Counted from the first letter of the stretch, positions 7,326-15,997 are shown. The stretch is DNA of 23,101 nt from JANNRA01 sp031401035 (GCA_031401035.1 JANNRA010000069.1:1-23101), one strand, 5' to 3'. The notes: generated from the sequence alone by a model not told the origin. A program made the numbers and translations.

Positions 7326-8399
7326 CTATTCATCCAACACCTTCTCCAACAACCGCGTCACGGTGTTGTCGAGTTCGAAGTTGCGGCCGCCCGCCTCGTC
7401 GAGCATGCCGTAAGTGACCATCTGCTGGGCGATGCGCAGCATGATGACCGCGAAGCGGAAGCCGGCGAGGACCTGGTAATAGTGCAGGTGGCGAACGCGG
7501 TGGCCGCTGCGCGCCTCGTAGCGCGCCACCGTGTCGTCGTAACTCGGGAACCCCTCCAGCCGGGCGCTGCCGATCCCCTCGCTGTGGTGGCGGTCGAGGA
7601 AGATCGACCAGGCGAGGTCCATCTCCGGACTGCCGAGCGTTACCATCTCCCAGTCGAGCACTGCGGCTGGCGAGGTGCCGGCGAAGATGATGTTGCCGAT
7701 GCGCGCGTCGCCCCACACCAGCACCAGCGGCTCGTCGCTCGGTGTGTGGGCGCGCAGCCAGGCGAAGGCGCGCTCGATGATCGGCTGCGGCCGTCCGGCG
7801 CCGGCCCAGGCGAGGTAGCGCTGGTAGTAGGTGAGCTGCCAGTCGAGCGGCGTCGCGCCGAGGGCCGGCGTGGCGAGGTCGGCGAAACCCAGCGCGCGCC
7901 AGTCGAGGCCGTGGATCGTCGCCAACATGTCGACGCCGCTCCACCAGATCGCCGCCCGCTCCGCGGGCGTGATCTCGGTCAGCCAGCCGGCGGCGTGGTA
8001 GGGCGGGTTGTCCGGCGGCACGCGCCCCGGCACCTGGCCCATGACGTAGAACGGCGCGCCGAGGATGCCGCGGTCGGCGGTCTCGATCCAGCGTGTCGGG
8101 GGCACCGGCACGGCGCTGCCGGCGAGCCGCTGCATGGTGCGGAACTGCAGGCCGAGATCGTACTCGGGAAAGACCTGAAAGCCGGTCGGCTCGATGCGCA
8201 CCACCAGTGCTTCGCGGCGCGCCTGCCCGTCCTGCGCGTACTTGAGGTCGAACAGCAGCGTCTCGTTCGAGAAGCCGGAGGACTGCGGCGCGACCAGGTC
8301 GGTGACGCGCAGCCCGCTCGCCAGTGGCAGCTGTCGTTGCAGCCAGCTGGTCAGGCGGGCGCGGTCGGCGTCGAGGTCGCGTTGCCACATCGTCGGCAT
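7326..8399 (-). CDS. APH/ACAD10-like phosphotransferase family protein
   Basis: The 357-residue product has the aminoglycoside-phosphotransferase/choline-kinase fold. SSGFSNETLLFDL is the glycine-loop region, and VVRIEPTG provides the likely ATP-binding residues. The catalytic loop is VWGDARIGN (D231 and N236; the usual His of HGD is Trp). AVLDWEMVTLGSPEMDLAW is the metal-binding D-W-E segment. Relatives near acyl-CoA dehydrogenases (ACAD10/11-like) phosphorylate hydroxyacyl-CoA intermediates, which fits the lipid-catabolic neighbourhood, but the substrate here is an inference. The start at 8399 follows AAAGGA; an ATG three codons later is possible. A long perfect inverted repeat lies immediately upstream. 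Confidence 0.87.
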   Translation of the reverse strand: MPTMWQRDLDADRARLTSWLQRQLPLASGLRVTDLVAPQSSGFSNETLLFDLKYAQDGQARREALVVRIEPTGFQVFPEYDLGLQFRTMQRLAGSAVPVPPTRWIETADRGILGAPFYVMGQVPGRVPPDNPPYHAAGWLTEITPAERAAIWWSGVDMLATIHGLDWRALGFADLATPALGATPLDWQLTYYQRYLAWAGAGRPQPIIERAFAWLRAHTPSDEPLVLVWGDARIGNIIFAGTSPAAVLDWEMVTLGSPEMDLAWSIFLDRHHSEGIGSARLEGFPSYDDTVARYEARSGHRVRHLHYYQVLAGFRFAVIMLRIAQQMVTYGMLDEAGGRNFELDNTVTRLLEKVLDE

Positions 8400-8414
8400 G
8401 AAGAATCCTTTCCG

Positions 8415-8490
8415 GAGTTCAACGCGAAGGCGCGAAGACGCGAAGGAGTGCCTCAGGGTCTCCGCGTCTTCGCGCCTTCGCGTTGAACTC
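8415..8490. repeat. Perfect 28-bp inverted repeat, intergenic
   Basis: The arms at 8415-8442 and 8463-8490 are perfect reverse complements, separated by 20 nt. Each arm is itself built from CGCGAAG-like sub-repeats (AACGCGAAGGCGCGAAGACG). The element sits between the GT39 stop and the phosphotransferase start and would form a very stable hairpin in RNA. It resembles the dispersed AACGCGAAGGCGCGAAG family of intergenic repeats seen in many environmental genomes. Confidence 0.85.
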
Positions 8491-8492
8491 TT

Positions 8493-10022
8493 CTAGATGA
8501 ACCGCTTGAGTTGGCGCCACAGCTCGTCGAGGGGGCGGCGCAGGCCGCGCGCGAGCGAGATGGGTAGATCGCGCTGGTAGGGCATGCACCACTCGCAGTG
8601 CGTCGTCGTCACCAGCTCGACGCTGGTGAAGGACTCGGCGAGGCGGGCGGGGTCGATGCCGATGACGATCACTGGATCATCGGGGCGCAGCTCGCCGGGC
8701 CCCCACATCCAGTACGAGTTGTGGCCGGAGATGGCGCGCGGCAGAGCGTGGCCGAGCACCTCCACCGCGCCGGCTTCGCCGTAGTTACGCGCCAGCACGA
8801 CGGCGCGGGCCCGCTCGGCCGGCGGCAGGCGCTCGGCGGCGATGGCCACGGCGTCGGCCAGCTCCTGCCAGCCGTAGCGGTCGGCGATGTGCTGCGGCAG
8901 CGCCGCCTGGCGGGTGTTCTCCATGCGCGGCGGGCCGAGGCCGATGGCGGCGGCGTAGGCGACGTGCGGCGCGGGCGGCAGCATCGGGATGGCGAGCGGC
9001 GCGGTGACCAGTCCGCCGGCGAGCAACAGCCCGGCGGCAAGCGGCAGCGGCCAGCGCCAGGCGCGCGCCTGCGCGGCCGCCGCCAGCCATGTGGCGCCGG
9101 CGGCGAAGAGCACCGGGTAGATCGGCGACAGGTAGTACACCTTGCCGCCCTGCGCGACGAGGATGGCGAAGGCGACGAGATAGGCGATGCCGAGCGGCCG
9201 CAGGGCGGCGAAGCGCGGCGCGACGCACAGGCCGGCGAGGCCGGCGAGCCACAGCGGCGCGGCGAGCGGATGGGCGAGGGTCACCTGGCCGGCGAGAAAC
9301 TCGAGCGGGCCGAGGTGGACGTTCTTGTTGGCCGTCGCGTTGGCCATGAACTCGCGCGTCGGCCAGCCGTTCGCGTGCTGCCACCACAGGTGCGGCATGA
9401 ACAGCAGCAGCGCCAGCGCGCCGCCCAGCCACGGCCACGGCGTCGCCAGCAGGCGGCGCTGCGGCGTGCACAGCAGGCCGGCGACGAAGGCAGCGGCGAA
9501 GAGTCCGACGCTGTACTTGTTGAGCAGGCCGAGCCCGGCGACCAGGCCGAAGACCAGCCACAGGCGCGGCGCGCCGCCGCGCAGCAGCCGCACCGCCAAC
9601 CACTGCAACAGCGCCCAGATCGCCAGCTCCAGCGCGTTCATCGAGAAGAAGCTGCTCATCACCAGTAGTTGCGGCGCCATCGCCATCGCCAGCGCGGCCA
9701 GCAGTTGGCCGCCGCGGCCGGCGCCGAGCGCGCGGGCGATGAGGCCGGTCAGAAAGACGGTCAGCGCGGCGGCGCCGGCGGCCGGCAGGCGCAGCGCCAG
9801 CAACGAGTCGCCGAGCGTCGCGCGCGCCGCCGCCAGTAGTGCGATCGACAGCGGCGGGTGGTCGACGTAGCCCCAGTCGAGTCGGCTGGCGCAGGCAATG
9901 TAGTACAGCTCGTCGCGGAAGATGCCCGACTGCTGCCCGGCGACGAGCAGGAGCATGAAGATCGCCAGCGCGAAGAGCGCCAGCCAGCCGAGGTCGCGCA
10001 CGCCGCCGGCATAGCGCGTCAT
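8493..10022 (-). CDS. Glycosyltransferase family 39-like membrane protein (ArnT/PMT type)
   Basis: The 509-residue polytopic membrane protein has an N-terminal helix (about 12-29) followed by GIFRDELYYIACASRLDWGYVDHPPLS. The adjacent D37-E38 is the catalytic acidic motif of GT39/GT-C enzymes, which transfer sugars from polyprenyl-phosphate donors on the periplasmic side. Some ten further hydrophobic segments follow, for example QLLAALAMAMAPQLLVMSS. A C-terminal soluble domain from about residue 370 contains NYGEAGAVEVLG, GHNSYWMWGPG and a final THCEWCMPY, as in many PMT_2 proteins. Acceptor and donor are unknown. The start at 10022 is the first ATG; GTG at 10070 would add 16 basic residues. 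Neither has a strong ribosome binding site. Confidence 0.87.
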   Translation of the reverse strand: MTRYAGGVRDLGWLALFALAIFMLLLVAGQQSGIFRDELYYIACASRLDWGYVDHPPLSIALLAAARATLGDSLLALRLPAAGAAALTVFLTGLIARALGAGRGGQLLAALAMAMAPQLLVMSSFFSMNALELAIWALLQWLAVRLLRGGAPRLWLVFGLVAGLGLLNKYSVGLFAAAFVAGLLCTPQRRLLATPWPWLGGALALLLFMPHLWWQHANGWPTREFMANATANKNVHLGPLEFLAGQVTLAHPLAAPLWLAGLAGLCVAPRFAALRPLGIAYLVAFAILVAQGGKVYYLSPIYPVLFAAGATWLAAAAQARAWRWPLPLAAGLLLAGGLVTAPLAIPMLPPAPHVAYAAAIGLGPPRMENTRQAALPQHIADRYGWQELADAVAIAAERLPPAERARAVVLARNYGEAGAVEVLGHALPRAISGHNSYWMWGPGELRPDDPVIVIGIDPARLAESFTSVELVTTTHCEWCMPYQRDLPISLARGLRRPLDELWRQLKRFI

Positions 10023-10132
10023 CTGCGAGGCAGCCAGCAACCACCCCCGCCCGCGTCGTGGACCCGCCACGCCGGGCGCGAGGCCGTCGGAGCGGGTGGC
10101 ACCGCCGCACCGGGCTGTGGCATGGTCCGCGG

Positions 10133-10909
10133 ATGCGGCTCGATGGCAAGGTGGCGATCGTCACCGGCGGCGCCTCCGGCATCGGCGCGGCGACGCTGCG
10201 GCGGCTGGCGGCGGACGGCGCGTCGGTGGTCTGCGCCGACATCAACGACGAGGCCGGCGCCCAGGTGGTGGCCGAGATCGGCGCGCGCGCCGCCTACTGC
10301 CACTGTGACGTCGGCGAGCTGCCGCAGGTCGAGGCCGTCGTCGCCTTCGCCGTCGAGCGCTTCGGCGGGCTGGACATCATGCACAACAACGCCATCTGGT
10401 CGGGCGGCGGCTGGGTGCACGAGATCGACCCGGAGATCTGGCAGCGCAGCCTGCAGATCATGCTCACCGCCGTCTTCTACGGCTGCCGCGCCGCCATCCC
10501 GGAAATGCTGCGGCGCGGCGGCGGCGCCATCGTCAACACCGCCTCGATCGAGGCCTTCGGCGGCGAGATGATGGCGTCGCCCTACGCCACGGCCAAGGCC
10601 GGCGTCGTCAACCTGACGCGCAACGTCGCCGTCGAATACGGCCGCAAGGGCATCCGTGCCAACGCCATCTGCCCCGGCATCGTCGAGACGCCGCTCTACG
10701 GCCTGATGGAGACGTTCGCCAAGCGCTCGCGCGCCGAGATGGAGGCGCTGTCGCCGCTCGGCCGCCTGCTGCGGCCGCAGGAGATCGCCAACGTCGTCGC
10801 CTTCCTGGTCAGCGACGACGCTTCCGGCATCACCGGCGCCGCGGTGGTCATCGACGGCGGCACCACGGCGATGCTCAACCTCGGCGGCCACGGACCCTAC
10901 GAGGGATGA
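10133..10909 (+). CDS. Short-chain dehydrogenase/reductase (SDR)
   Basis: The 258-residue classical SDR has the cofactor-binding TGGASGIG at residues 11-18 and ADIND at the end of the second strand; this acidic residue favours NAD over NADP. It has HNNA near 84-87, catalytic S138 in NTASIEAFGG, and Y151-A-T-A-K155. It ends with the family's GITGAAVVIDGG. Length and motifs match the family fully. The substrate, a hydroxyacyl or steroid/terpenoid alcohol, cannot be read from sequence. It is the first gene of a tightly coupled operon: its TGA overlaps the next ATG at 10906. A promoter probably lies in 10023-10132, shared divergently with the GT39 gene, but I cannot point to it. Confidence 0.92.
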   Translation: MRLDGKVAIVTGGASGIGAATLRRLAADGASVVCADINDEAGAQVVAEIGARAAYCHCDVGELPQVEAVVAFAVERFGGLDIMHNNAIWSGGGWVHEIDPEIWQRSLQIMLTAVFYGCRAAIPEMLRRGGGAIVNTASIEAFGGEMMASPYATAKAGVVNLTRNVAVEYGRKGIRANAICPGIVETPLYGLMETFAKRSRAEMEALSPLGRLLRPQEIANVVAFLVSDDASGITGAAVVIDGGTTAMLNLGGHGPYEG

Positions 10910-11445
10910 CGTCCCCGCCGCGGCTCGTGGCGCTGCTGCTGCTGGTGCTCGGCGCCTGCAGCAGCAAGATCCCGGTGCATGTCGATCAGAGCTCGCTGGC
11001 CGACTTCAGCCCCTACCGCACGTACGCCTGGTTGGCGGCGCCGCCCGAGCCGCAGCCGGGCGAGACCGAGACGCCGGTCGAGCTGTTCGGGTGGCGGATG
11101 CGCAGCGCCGTCGAGAGCGGCATGCGCGGGCGCGGCTACGCGCTGGACGGCGAGGCGCCCGATCTGCTCGTCACCGTGCGGGTGACGATCGAGGATCGCT
11201 ACACCGACTCCTTCAGCGAGTACTGGCGCTACAGCAAGATCGGCGGCTCGCAGAATCTCTTCAGCGCCTTCTCGCTCGGCTACGAAGAGGCGACGCTGGT
11301 GGTGGAGGCGTTCGACGCCCGCACCCGGCAATTGGTCTGGCGCGGCCACACGGCCGTGTCGATGGACGCCGAGCAGCGCGGCGATCGCGCCGCCGCCAGC
11401 GTCACCGCACTGATGCAAACCTTTCCCCAGGGAGCACGCCTATGA
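10906..11445 (+). CDS. DUF4136-family lipoprotein
   Basis: The 179-residue product has a lipoprotein signal peptide: a short N-terminus, a Leu/Val core and the lipobox L-G-A-C18 followed by SS. The mature part has the DUF4136 pattern: VDQSSLADFSPYRTYAWL near the start, PDLLVTVRVTIEDRY in the middle and EEATLVVEAFDARTRQLVWRGH near the end. The protein is expected on the periplasmic face of a membrane; the molecular role of the family is unknown. The gene is translationally coupled on both sides (ATGA with the SDR at 10906, and TATGA with the synthetase at 11442). That is unusual for a lipoprotein placed between two cytoplasmic lipid-metabolism enzymes. Confidence 0.87.
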   Translation: MTSPPRLVALLLLVLGACSSKIPVHVDQSSLADFSPYRTYAWLAAPPEPQPGETETPVELFGWRMRSAVESGMRGRGYALDGEAPDLLVTVRVTIEDRYTDSFSEYWRYSKIGGSQNLFSAFSLGYEEATLVVEAFDARTRQLVWRGHTAVSMDAEQRGDRAAASVTALMQTFPQGARL

Positions 11446-13073
11446 CGTTGAATCTGGCCGATACGTGGGAAGCCGTCGCCGACGCGCTGGGCGACGAGGT
11501 GGCGCTGATCCAGGGCGATCACAGCGAGACCTTCCGACAGTTCGAGACACGCGCCGCCCGCCTCGCCGGGGCGCTGCGCGCGCACGGCGTCGCGCCGCAG
11601 GCCAAGGTCGCCCTCTACCTGTTCAACGCCAACGAGTACCTCGAGTCCTGCTTCGCCGCCTTCAAGTTGCGCGCCGTGCCGGTGAACGTGAACTACCGCT
11701 ACCTGGCCGACGAGCTGCACTACCTGCTCGACAACGCCGACGCCGAGGTGCTGGTCTACCATGGCGCGCTCGCCGAGCGCGTCGCGGCGGTGCGCGAGCG
11801 GCTGCCGAAATTGCGCGTGCTGGTGCAGGTGACGACCACCGACGCCGATCGCGTGCCGCTGCTGCCCGGCGCCATCGACTTCGAAGCCTTCCTCGCCAGC
11901 GGCGAGCCGGCGCCGCGAATGGAACGCTCGCCCGACGACCTCATCTTTCTCTACACCGGCGGCACCACCGGCCTGCCGAAGGGCGTCATGTGGCGCCACG
12001 CAGACCTCTTCCGCGTTCTATCGCAGAGCTACCAGGCGATCGGCGAGGTGCCGACCACGGCCGCCGAGGCCGGCGACATCGCTCGCCGCATGCGCGAGAT
12101 GGGCGTCTCCGGCCCGTGTCTGGCGGCGGCGCCGCTGATGCACGGCATGGCCTGGTTCACCTCCATGGGCCGCCTGATGACCGGCTCGACCGTCGTCAGC
12201 CTCGCCAAGCGCTCCTTCGACGCGCACGAGTTGTGGGGGTTGGTGCAGCAGCACCGCGTCGCCATGTGCGTCATCGTCGGCGACGCCTTCGCCCGGCCGA
12301 TGGTGCGCGCCCTCGAGGAGGCCGAGGCGAAGGGCACGCCGTACGACATCTCGTCGCTGATGGTGGTCGTCTCCGGCGGCGTCATGTGGACACCGATCTT
12401 CAAGCAGGCCTTCCTCGACCGCGGCGTGCCGATGCTCATCGACGGCCTCGGCTCGAGCGAGGCGACCGGCATCGGCATGATGATCTCCACCGCCGGCGCC
12501 GAGCTGGAGACGGCGAAGTTCCAGCTCAACCCGACGACGCGCGTTTTCACCGAAGCGGGGCGCGCGGTGCAGGCGGGCAGCGGCGAGATCGGCCTGCTCG
12601 CCGTCGCCGCCGACAGCGGCATTCCGCTCGGCTACTACAAGGACGAGAGCAAGACCGCCGCGACGTTCAAGGTCATCGACGGCGTCCGCTACTCGATTCC
12701 CGGCGACTGGGCGCGCATCGAGGCCGACGGCAGCATCACCCTGCTCGGGCGCGGCTCGGTGTGCATCAACACCGGCGGCGAGAAGGTCTTCCCCGAGGAG
12801 GTCGAGGAGGTCGTCAAGCTGCACCCGGCGGTCGAGGACTGCACCGTCGTCGGCCTCGCCGACGAGAGCTGGGGCGAACGCATCGTCGCCGTCGTGGCGT
12901 TCAGCAGCGGCTGCTCGGCCACCGAGGCCGAGCTGATCGCCACCGCGCGCGAGAAGCTCGCCGCCTACAAGGCGCCGAAGCAGATCGTCGTCGTCGAGCG
13001 CATCGTGCGCAGCCCGGCCGGCAAGGCCGATTACCGCTGGGCCAAGGAGACGGCGGCGCGGCAGGCGCGCTGA
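11442..13073 (+). CDS. Acyl-CoA synthetase (AMP-forming, ANL superfamily)
   Basis: The 543-residue enzyme is predicted to activate a carboxylic acid to acyl-CoA through an acyl-adenylate. The P-loop motif LYTGGTTGLPKGVMWRH starts at about residue 170. The A4-A5 core has DGLGSSEATG near 333-342, IPGDWARIEADG marks the domain hinge, and VCINTGGEKVFPEEVEE binds the nucleotide. The catalytic Lys is K528 in SPAGKADYRW. Length and motif order match the medium/long-chain fatty acid or steroid-acid CoA ligases; chain specificity is unknown. GGGAG lies 9 nt upstream of the ATG, which overlaps the DUF4136 stop. The SDR and synthetase together suggest degradation of a hydrophobic acid or alcohol. Confidence 0.93.
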   Translation: MTLNLADTWEAVADALGDEVALIQGDHSETFRQFETRAARLAGALRAHGVAPQAKVALYLFNANEYLESCFAAFKLRAVPVNVNYRYLADELHYLLDNADAEVLVYHGALAERVAAVRERLPKLRVLVQVTTTDADRVPLLPGAIDFEAFLASGEPAPRMERSPDDLIFLYTGGTTGLPKGVMWRHADLFRVLSQSYQAIGEVPTTAAEAGDIARRMREMGVSGPCLAAAPLMHGMAWFTSMGRLMTGSTVVSLAKRSFDAHELWGLVQQHRVAMCVIVGDAFARPMVRALEEAEAKGTPYDISSLMVVVSGGVMWTPIFKQAFLDRGVPMLIDGLGSSEATGIGMMISTAGAELETAKFQLNPTTRVFTEAGRAVQAGSGEIGLLAVAADSGIPLGYYKDESKTAATFKVIDGVRYSIPGDWARIEADGSITLLGRGSVCINTGGEKVFPEEVEEVVKLHPAVEDCTVVGLADESWGERIVAVVAFSSGCSATEAELIATAREKLAAYKAPKQIVVVERIVRSPAGKADYRWAKETAARQAR

Positions 13074-13140
13074 GCGCGTTGCGCCGCGTCGCTCGGGCAC
13101 ACGACAGCCCACCGCACACGTCGAGAAGGAGCAACCGAGC

Positions 13141-14760
13141 ATGCGTCCCGGAGGCCGTGATCGCGCCGCCCTGTTGAGCGTGGCGCTGCTCGCCGTGGTG
13201 AGCGCCGGCGGCCTGCCGGCGGCGGCAGCGGCGAACGACGCCGGCGTGGCGCGCTGCGGCAGCCGCAAGGTGGCGGCGATCGGGCGTGGCTGTCGCGACC
13301 TGCTGCGCGCCGAGGCGCGCTTCCTGCGCAACGGCGATGGCGCGGCGCGCGCCGCGCGTGTTGCCGCGGTCGGCGACCGGCTGGCCGTTGAGTGGTCGCG
13401 CGCCGAGGTCGCCGCCGCCGATGCGCGCTGCGCGGCGCGGAGCGCCGACGCCGGCGCCGCCGCCACGCGTCTGACGACGGCGGTGTCCGCCGCTACCGCG
13501 GCGTTGCCCGGCAGCGCCGCGTGCCGGCGCGCCCTGGTGGCGCTGTGGGCGCCGCTCTGCCGCAGCGCCGCCGCCAGCGAACGCGCCGCCCTGTGCGGCG
13601 CAGCGAGCGCCGCGTCGGCGCATCTGCGCGCCCGCATCGGGGCGCGCTGGCCGGCGCCGGGCTGCGCGGGCGGTCTCGACGCCGATGCGGCGAGCCGGAT
13701 CATCCTGCATCTGGCGGCGGGCGCGGCGGCGGATGCGACGACGCGCGGCCTGCGCGCCGTCGGCGCCGACATCGGCGTCGCCGTCGGCGCGGCGATCGAG
13801 CCCGACGAGGTGGCGGCCGATGCCGACTACGCGCCGGCCCTGGCGCACGACATCGGCTCGCTGACGGCGGAGAACGTCATGAAGTGGGGGGCGGTGCATC
13901 CGCAGCCGGCTACCTGGAACTTCGGCCCCGCCGATGCCGTCGTCGCGCGTGCCGAGGCGGCCGGGCAGCGCGTGCGCGGCCACACGCTGATCTGGGGGGC
14001 GCTGCAACTGCCCGCCTATGTCAGTGGCGCCACGACGGCGGACGAGCTGCGCGGATACATGGCCGAGCACATCGCCGGCCTGGTTGGCCGCTACGCCGGG
14101 CGCGTCGCGCAGTGGGACGTGGTCAATGAACCGCTGCCCGGCTTCCTCGACGCGCCGACGCCCGATGGACTCGACGACAACATCTTCCACCAACGCCTCG
14201 GCGCGGACTACATCGCCCAGGCGCTCCACCTCGCCCGCGCCGCCGATCCGAGCGCCCAGCTCTATATCAACGAGAACGGCCTCGAGGTGCCCGGCGCCAA
14301 GCAGGATCGCTTCTTCGCGTTGGTGCAGGCGTTGCTGGCGGCGGGCGCGCCGCTGGACGGCATCGGCTTCCAGGCCCACCTGGGCCTGGTACCGCCGGGG
14401 CAGTATCCCGACGCGGCGACCATCGAGGCCTCGCTGCGCCGCTTCGCCGACCTCGGTCTCGACGTCGAGCTCACCGAGGTCGACGTCACCCTGCTGTTCG
14501 TGTCCGGCGCGCTGCCCGCTCGCTTCGCCCAGCAGGCCGAGGACTACCGCGCCCTCGGCGAAGCCTGCGCCGCCGTACCCCGCTGCCGCGGCATCACCAT
14601 GTGGGGCCTGAACGACCAGTACTCCTGGCTGCGCCCGTTCCTCGGCAGCACCGACTGGCCGCTGCCCTTCGACGAGACGTGGCGGCGCAAGCCGGCCTAT
14701 TTCGGCCTGCGCGCCGGCCTCCTCTGCGGGCGACTGAGTGTGAATCGACGCAGGGACTGA
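13141..14760 (+). CDS. Secreted GH10 endo-1,4-beta-xylanase with N-terminal Cys/Ala-rich domain
   Basis: The 539-residue product has a signal peptide of about 31 residues (hydrophobic core LLSVALLAVV, then AAAAAN). Residues 32-200 are an Ala/Arg-rich helical region with seven Cys (39, 51, 97, 128, 140, 152, 175), not a known carbohydrate-binding module. From about 203 the GH10 barrel begins: LTAENVMKWGAVHP, RVRGHTLIWG, then DVVNEPL with acid/base E330, INENGLE, GFQAHLG, and ELTEVDV with nucleophile E446. ITMWGLNDQYSW follows. All GH10 catalytic residues are present, so it should hydrolyse xylan or a related beta-1,4-glycan outside the cell. AAGGAG precedes the ATG. The gene is monocistronic and convergent with the Cys-rich gene. 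Confidence 0.92.
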   Translation: MRPGGRDRAALLSVALLAVVSAGGLPAAAAANDAGVARCGSRKVAAIGRGCRDLLRAEARFLRNGDGAARAARVAAVGDRLAVEWSRAEVAAADARCAARSADAGAAATRLTTAVSAATAALPGSAACRRALVALWAPLCRSAAASERAALCGAASAASAHLRARIGARWPAPGCAGGLDADAASRIILHLAAGAAADATTRGLRAVGADIGVAVGAAIEPDEVAADADYAPALAHDIGSLTAENVMKWGAVHPQPATWNFGPADAVVARAEAAGQRVRGHTLIWGALQLPAYVSGATTADELRGYMAEHIAGLVGRYAGRVAQWDVVNEPLPGFLDAPTPDGLDDNIFHQRLGADYIAQALHLARAADPSAQLYINENGLEVPGAKQDRFFALVQALLAAGAPLDGIGFQAHLGLVPPGQYPDAATIEASLRRFADLGLDVELTEVDVTLLFVSGALPARFAQQAEDYRALGEACAAVPRCRGITMWGLNDQYSWLRPFLGSTDWPLPFDETWRRKPAYFGLRAGLLCGRLSVNRRRD

Positions 14761-14944
14761 AGTGAGATCGGCGCTCGAGATCGCCCGCCAAGAGTTTCCA
14801 CCTCGCCGCGGGGATTCGACTTTCGCGTCGGCGCCCAGCAGCACGACCGGGCGCCGAAACGGGCCGAGCCTCGGCGCCGATTCACCTGCACCTCCACGAC
14901 CTCGAACGCGCGCTCCCGCATGCCAGCGAGACGCGGTCGCGTCA

Positions 14945-15571
14945 TCAAGAAGATGGATCGGTGCGTCGCCAGCGCAGCAGGGCGATGGCGCCGATGGCGA
15001 TCAGCAGGGTGACGGTCAATGCCCCGGCACCCGGTGACAGGGCCGGTGCGGGAGCCACCGGATCCGCCGTGCAGAGACCGACGTTGCCCGGGTTGGCACA
15101 GGACTGGCCGGGCGGGCAGGACGGATCGGTGCAGCAGGTGTCGTCGACGCAGTTGCCGGACACGCAGTCGACGGGACCCTCGCAGCCACCGCCGTTCGGC
15201 ACCCTGGTATCCGTGGCCGTTGCGGTCGGCGTGCTGGTCGCCGTCGGCGTACTCGCCGGCGTCTGCGGCATGCAGTCCACCCCGCACGTTCCGCCGGACA
15301 CCCACTGGCCTGCGCACTGAACTTGGAAGATGCCGTTGTTGCACGTCTGGCTGTCCACCTGACAGCAGCCGGTCTCAAAGCAGATGCACGCCCCGCCGCC
15401 GAGGCCGACGCATTCCGTATTCGCCGGGCACGTCCCGTTGCATTGGGGGAAGCTGTCCGAGCATTGGACCGCTGCCGCGTCGGCCGCTCCAGGGAGCAGC
15501 GTTGCCGTCGCGAGAACACTGCACACCATTCCGACCAGCATCATGCTCGGAAGACAGCGCGGTACCTTCAT
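14945..15571 (-). CDS. Exported Cys-rich protein with Thr/Pro linker and C-terminal membrane tag
   Basis: The 208-residue product has four parts. A signal peptide (1-33) ends AADAAA. A first Cys-rich module spans about 37-100 (CNGTCPANTEC, CICFETGCC, TCGVDC). A Thr/Pro/Ala linker spans 102-123 (TPTATSTPTATAT), and a second Cys module 130-167 contains DCVSGNCVDDTCC. The C-terminal tag is ALSPGAG, then a hydrophobic helix at about 183-199, then RWRR near the end. This resembles surface proteins processed by C-terminal sorting systems (MYXO-CTERM and PEP-CTERM-like), although the tag matches no variant I can name. All 22 or so Cys of the mature part would be periplasmic or extracellular. The start at 15571 follows GGAGGTG. 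Function is unknown; it could be an adhesin or surface scaffold. Confidence 0.8.
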   Translation of the reverse strand: MKVPRCLPSMMLVGMVCSVLATATLLPGAADAAAVQCSDSFPQCNGTCPANTECVGLGGGACICFETGCCQVDSQTCNNGIFQVQCAGQWVSGGTCGVDCMPQTPASTPTATSTPTATATDTRVPNGGGCEGPVDCVSGNCVDDTCCTDPSCPPGQSCANPGNVGLCTADPVAPAPALSPGAGALTVTLLIAIGAIALLRWRRTDPSS

Positions 15572-15997
15572 GATGACACCTCCGACCACGCGCCGTGTAC
15601 GCCAGGTGGCCAACCCGATCAACCGAACTGGGCGCGCACGCAACCGCGGCGATGCTCGCCGCCGTGCCGGGGCACTCCGCACGGGACGGGCAACGGCGCA
15701 TGAATCTCCAGTGGCGCGGTCCGGGCCCGCGTCCGTTGGCGTCGCGCGAGACGCGCCTCGTCGCCCTCGCCGCTCCGCTGCGCATCAGCGCCGCAGCGCG
15801 TTTCGAGGTCCCGTTCGACACGAGGATTCTGCCGTTTGACAGCCCCGAGCGCGGCGGCGTACGGGGCCGACGGGAGCAGGCGCAGTGCAGTGCTGGCCGG
15901 GAAGCAGATTCGAGCCGAGCGAGAGGTGAACCGCGAGGCCCCACCGGCGCCGTGCGGCTGGACGATCCAGGACCCACCGGCCGGGTACGGCGCCGAG
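15572..15997. other. Region without a supportable gene upstream of the integrase remnant
   Basis: This stretch separates the divergent Cys-rich gene from the first recognisable integrase residues at about 15998. Open frames exist on both strands, but their translations are Arg/Ala-rich and match nothing. It should hold the promoter of the Cys-rich gene near 15590-15640 and any original integrase promoter or attI. I could not identify either convincingly, and no attC-like fold was found. Confidence 0.5.

Noticed and set aside
5274..8486. A 1070-codon plus-strand open frame
   Set aside because: It lies antisense to glpD, the SnoaL-like gene and the phosphotransferase, all with clear family motifs. 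Its translation is His/Arg/Ala/Gly-rich with no domain, a normal result of very high GC.
12901..14844. A 647-codon minus-strand open frame antisense to the xylanase
   Set aside because: The plus-strand frame has a signal peptide and all GH10 catalytic motifs; the antisense translation is low-complexity.
14761..14944. Possible gene fragment between the convergent xylanase and Cys-rich genes
   Set aside because: Both strands are open for part of the stretch, but no translated segment resembled a known family. It is more likely a convergent intergenic region.
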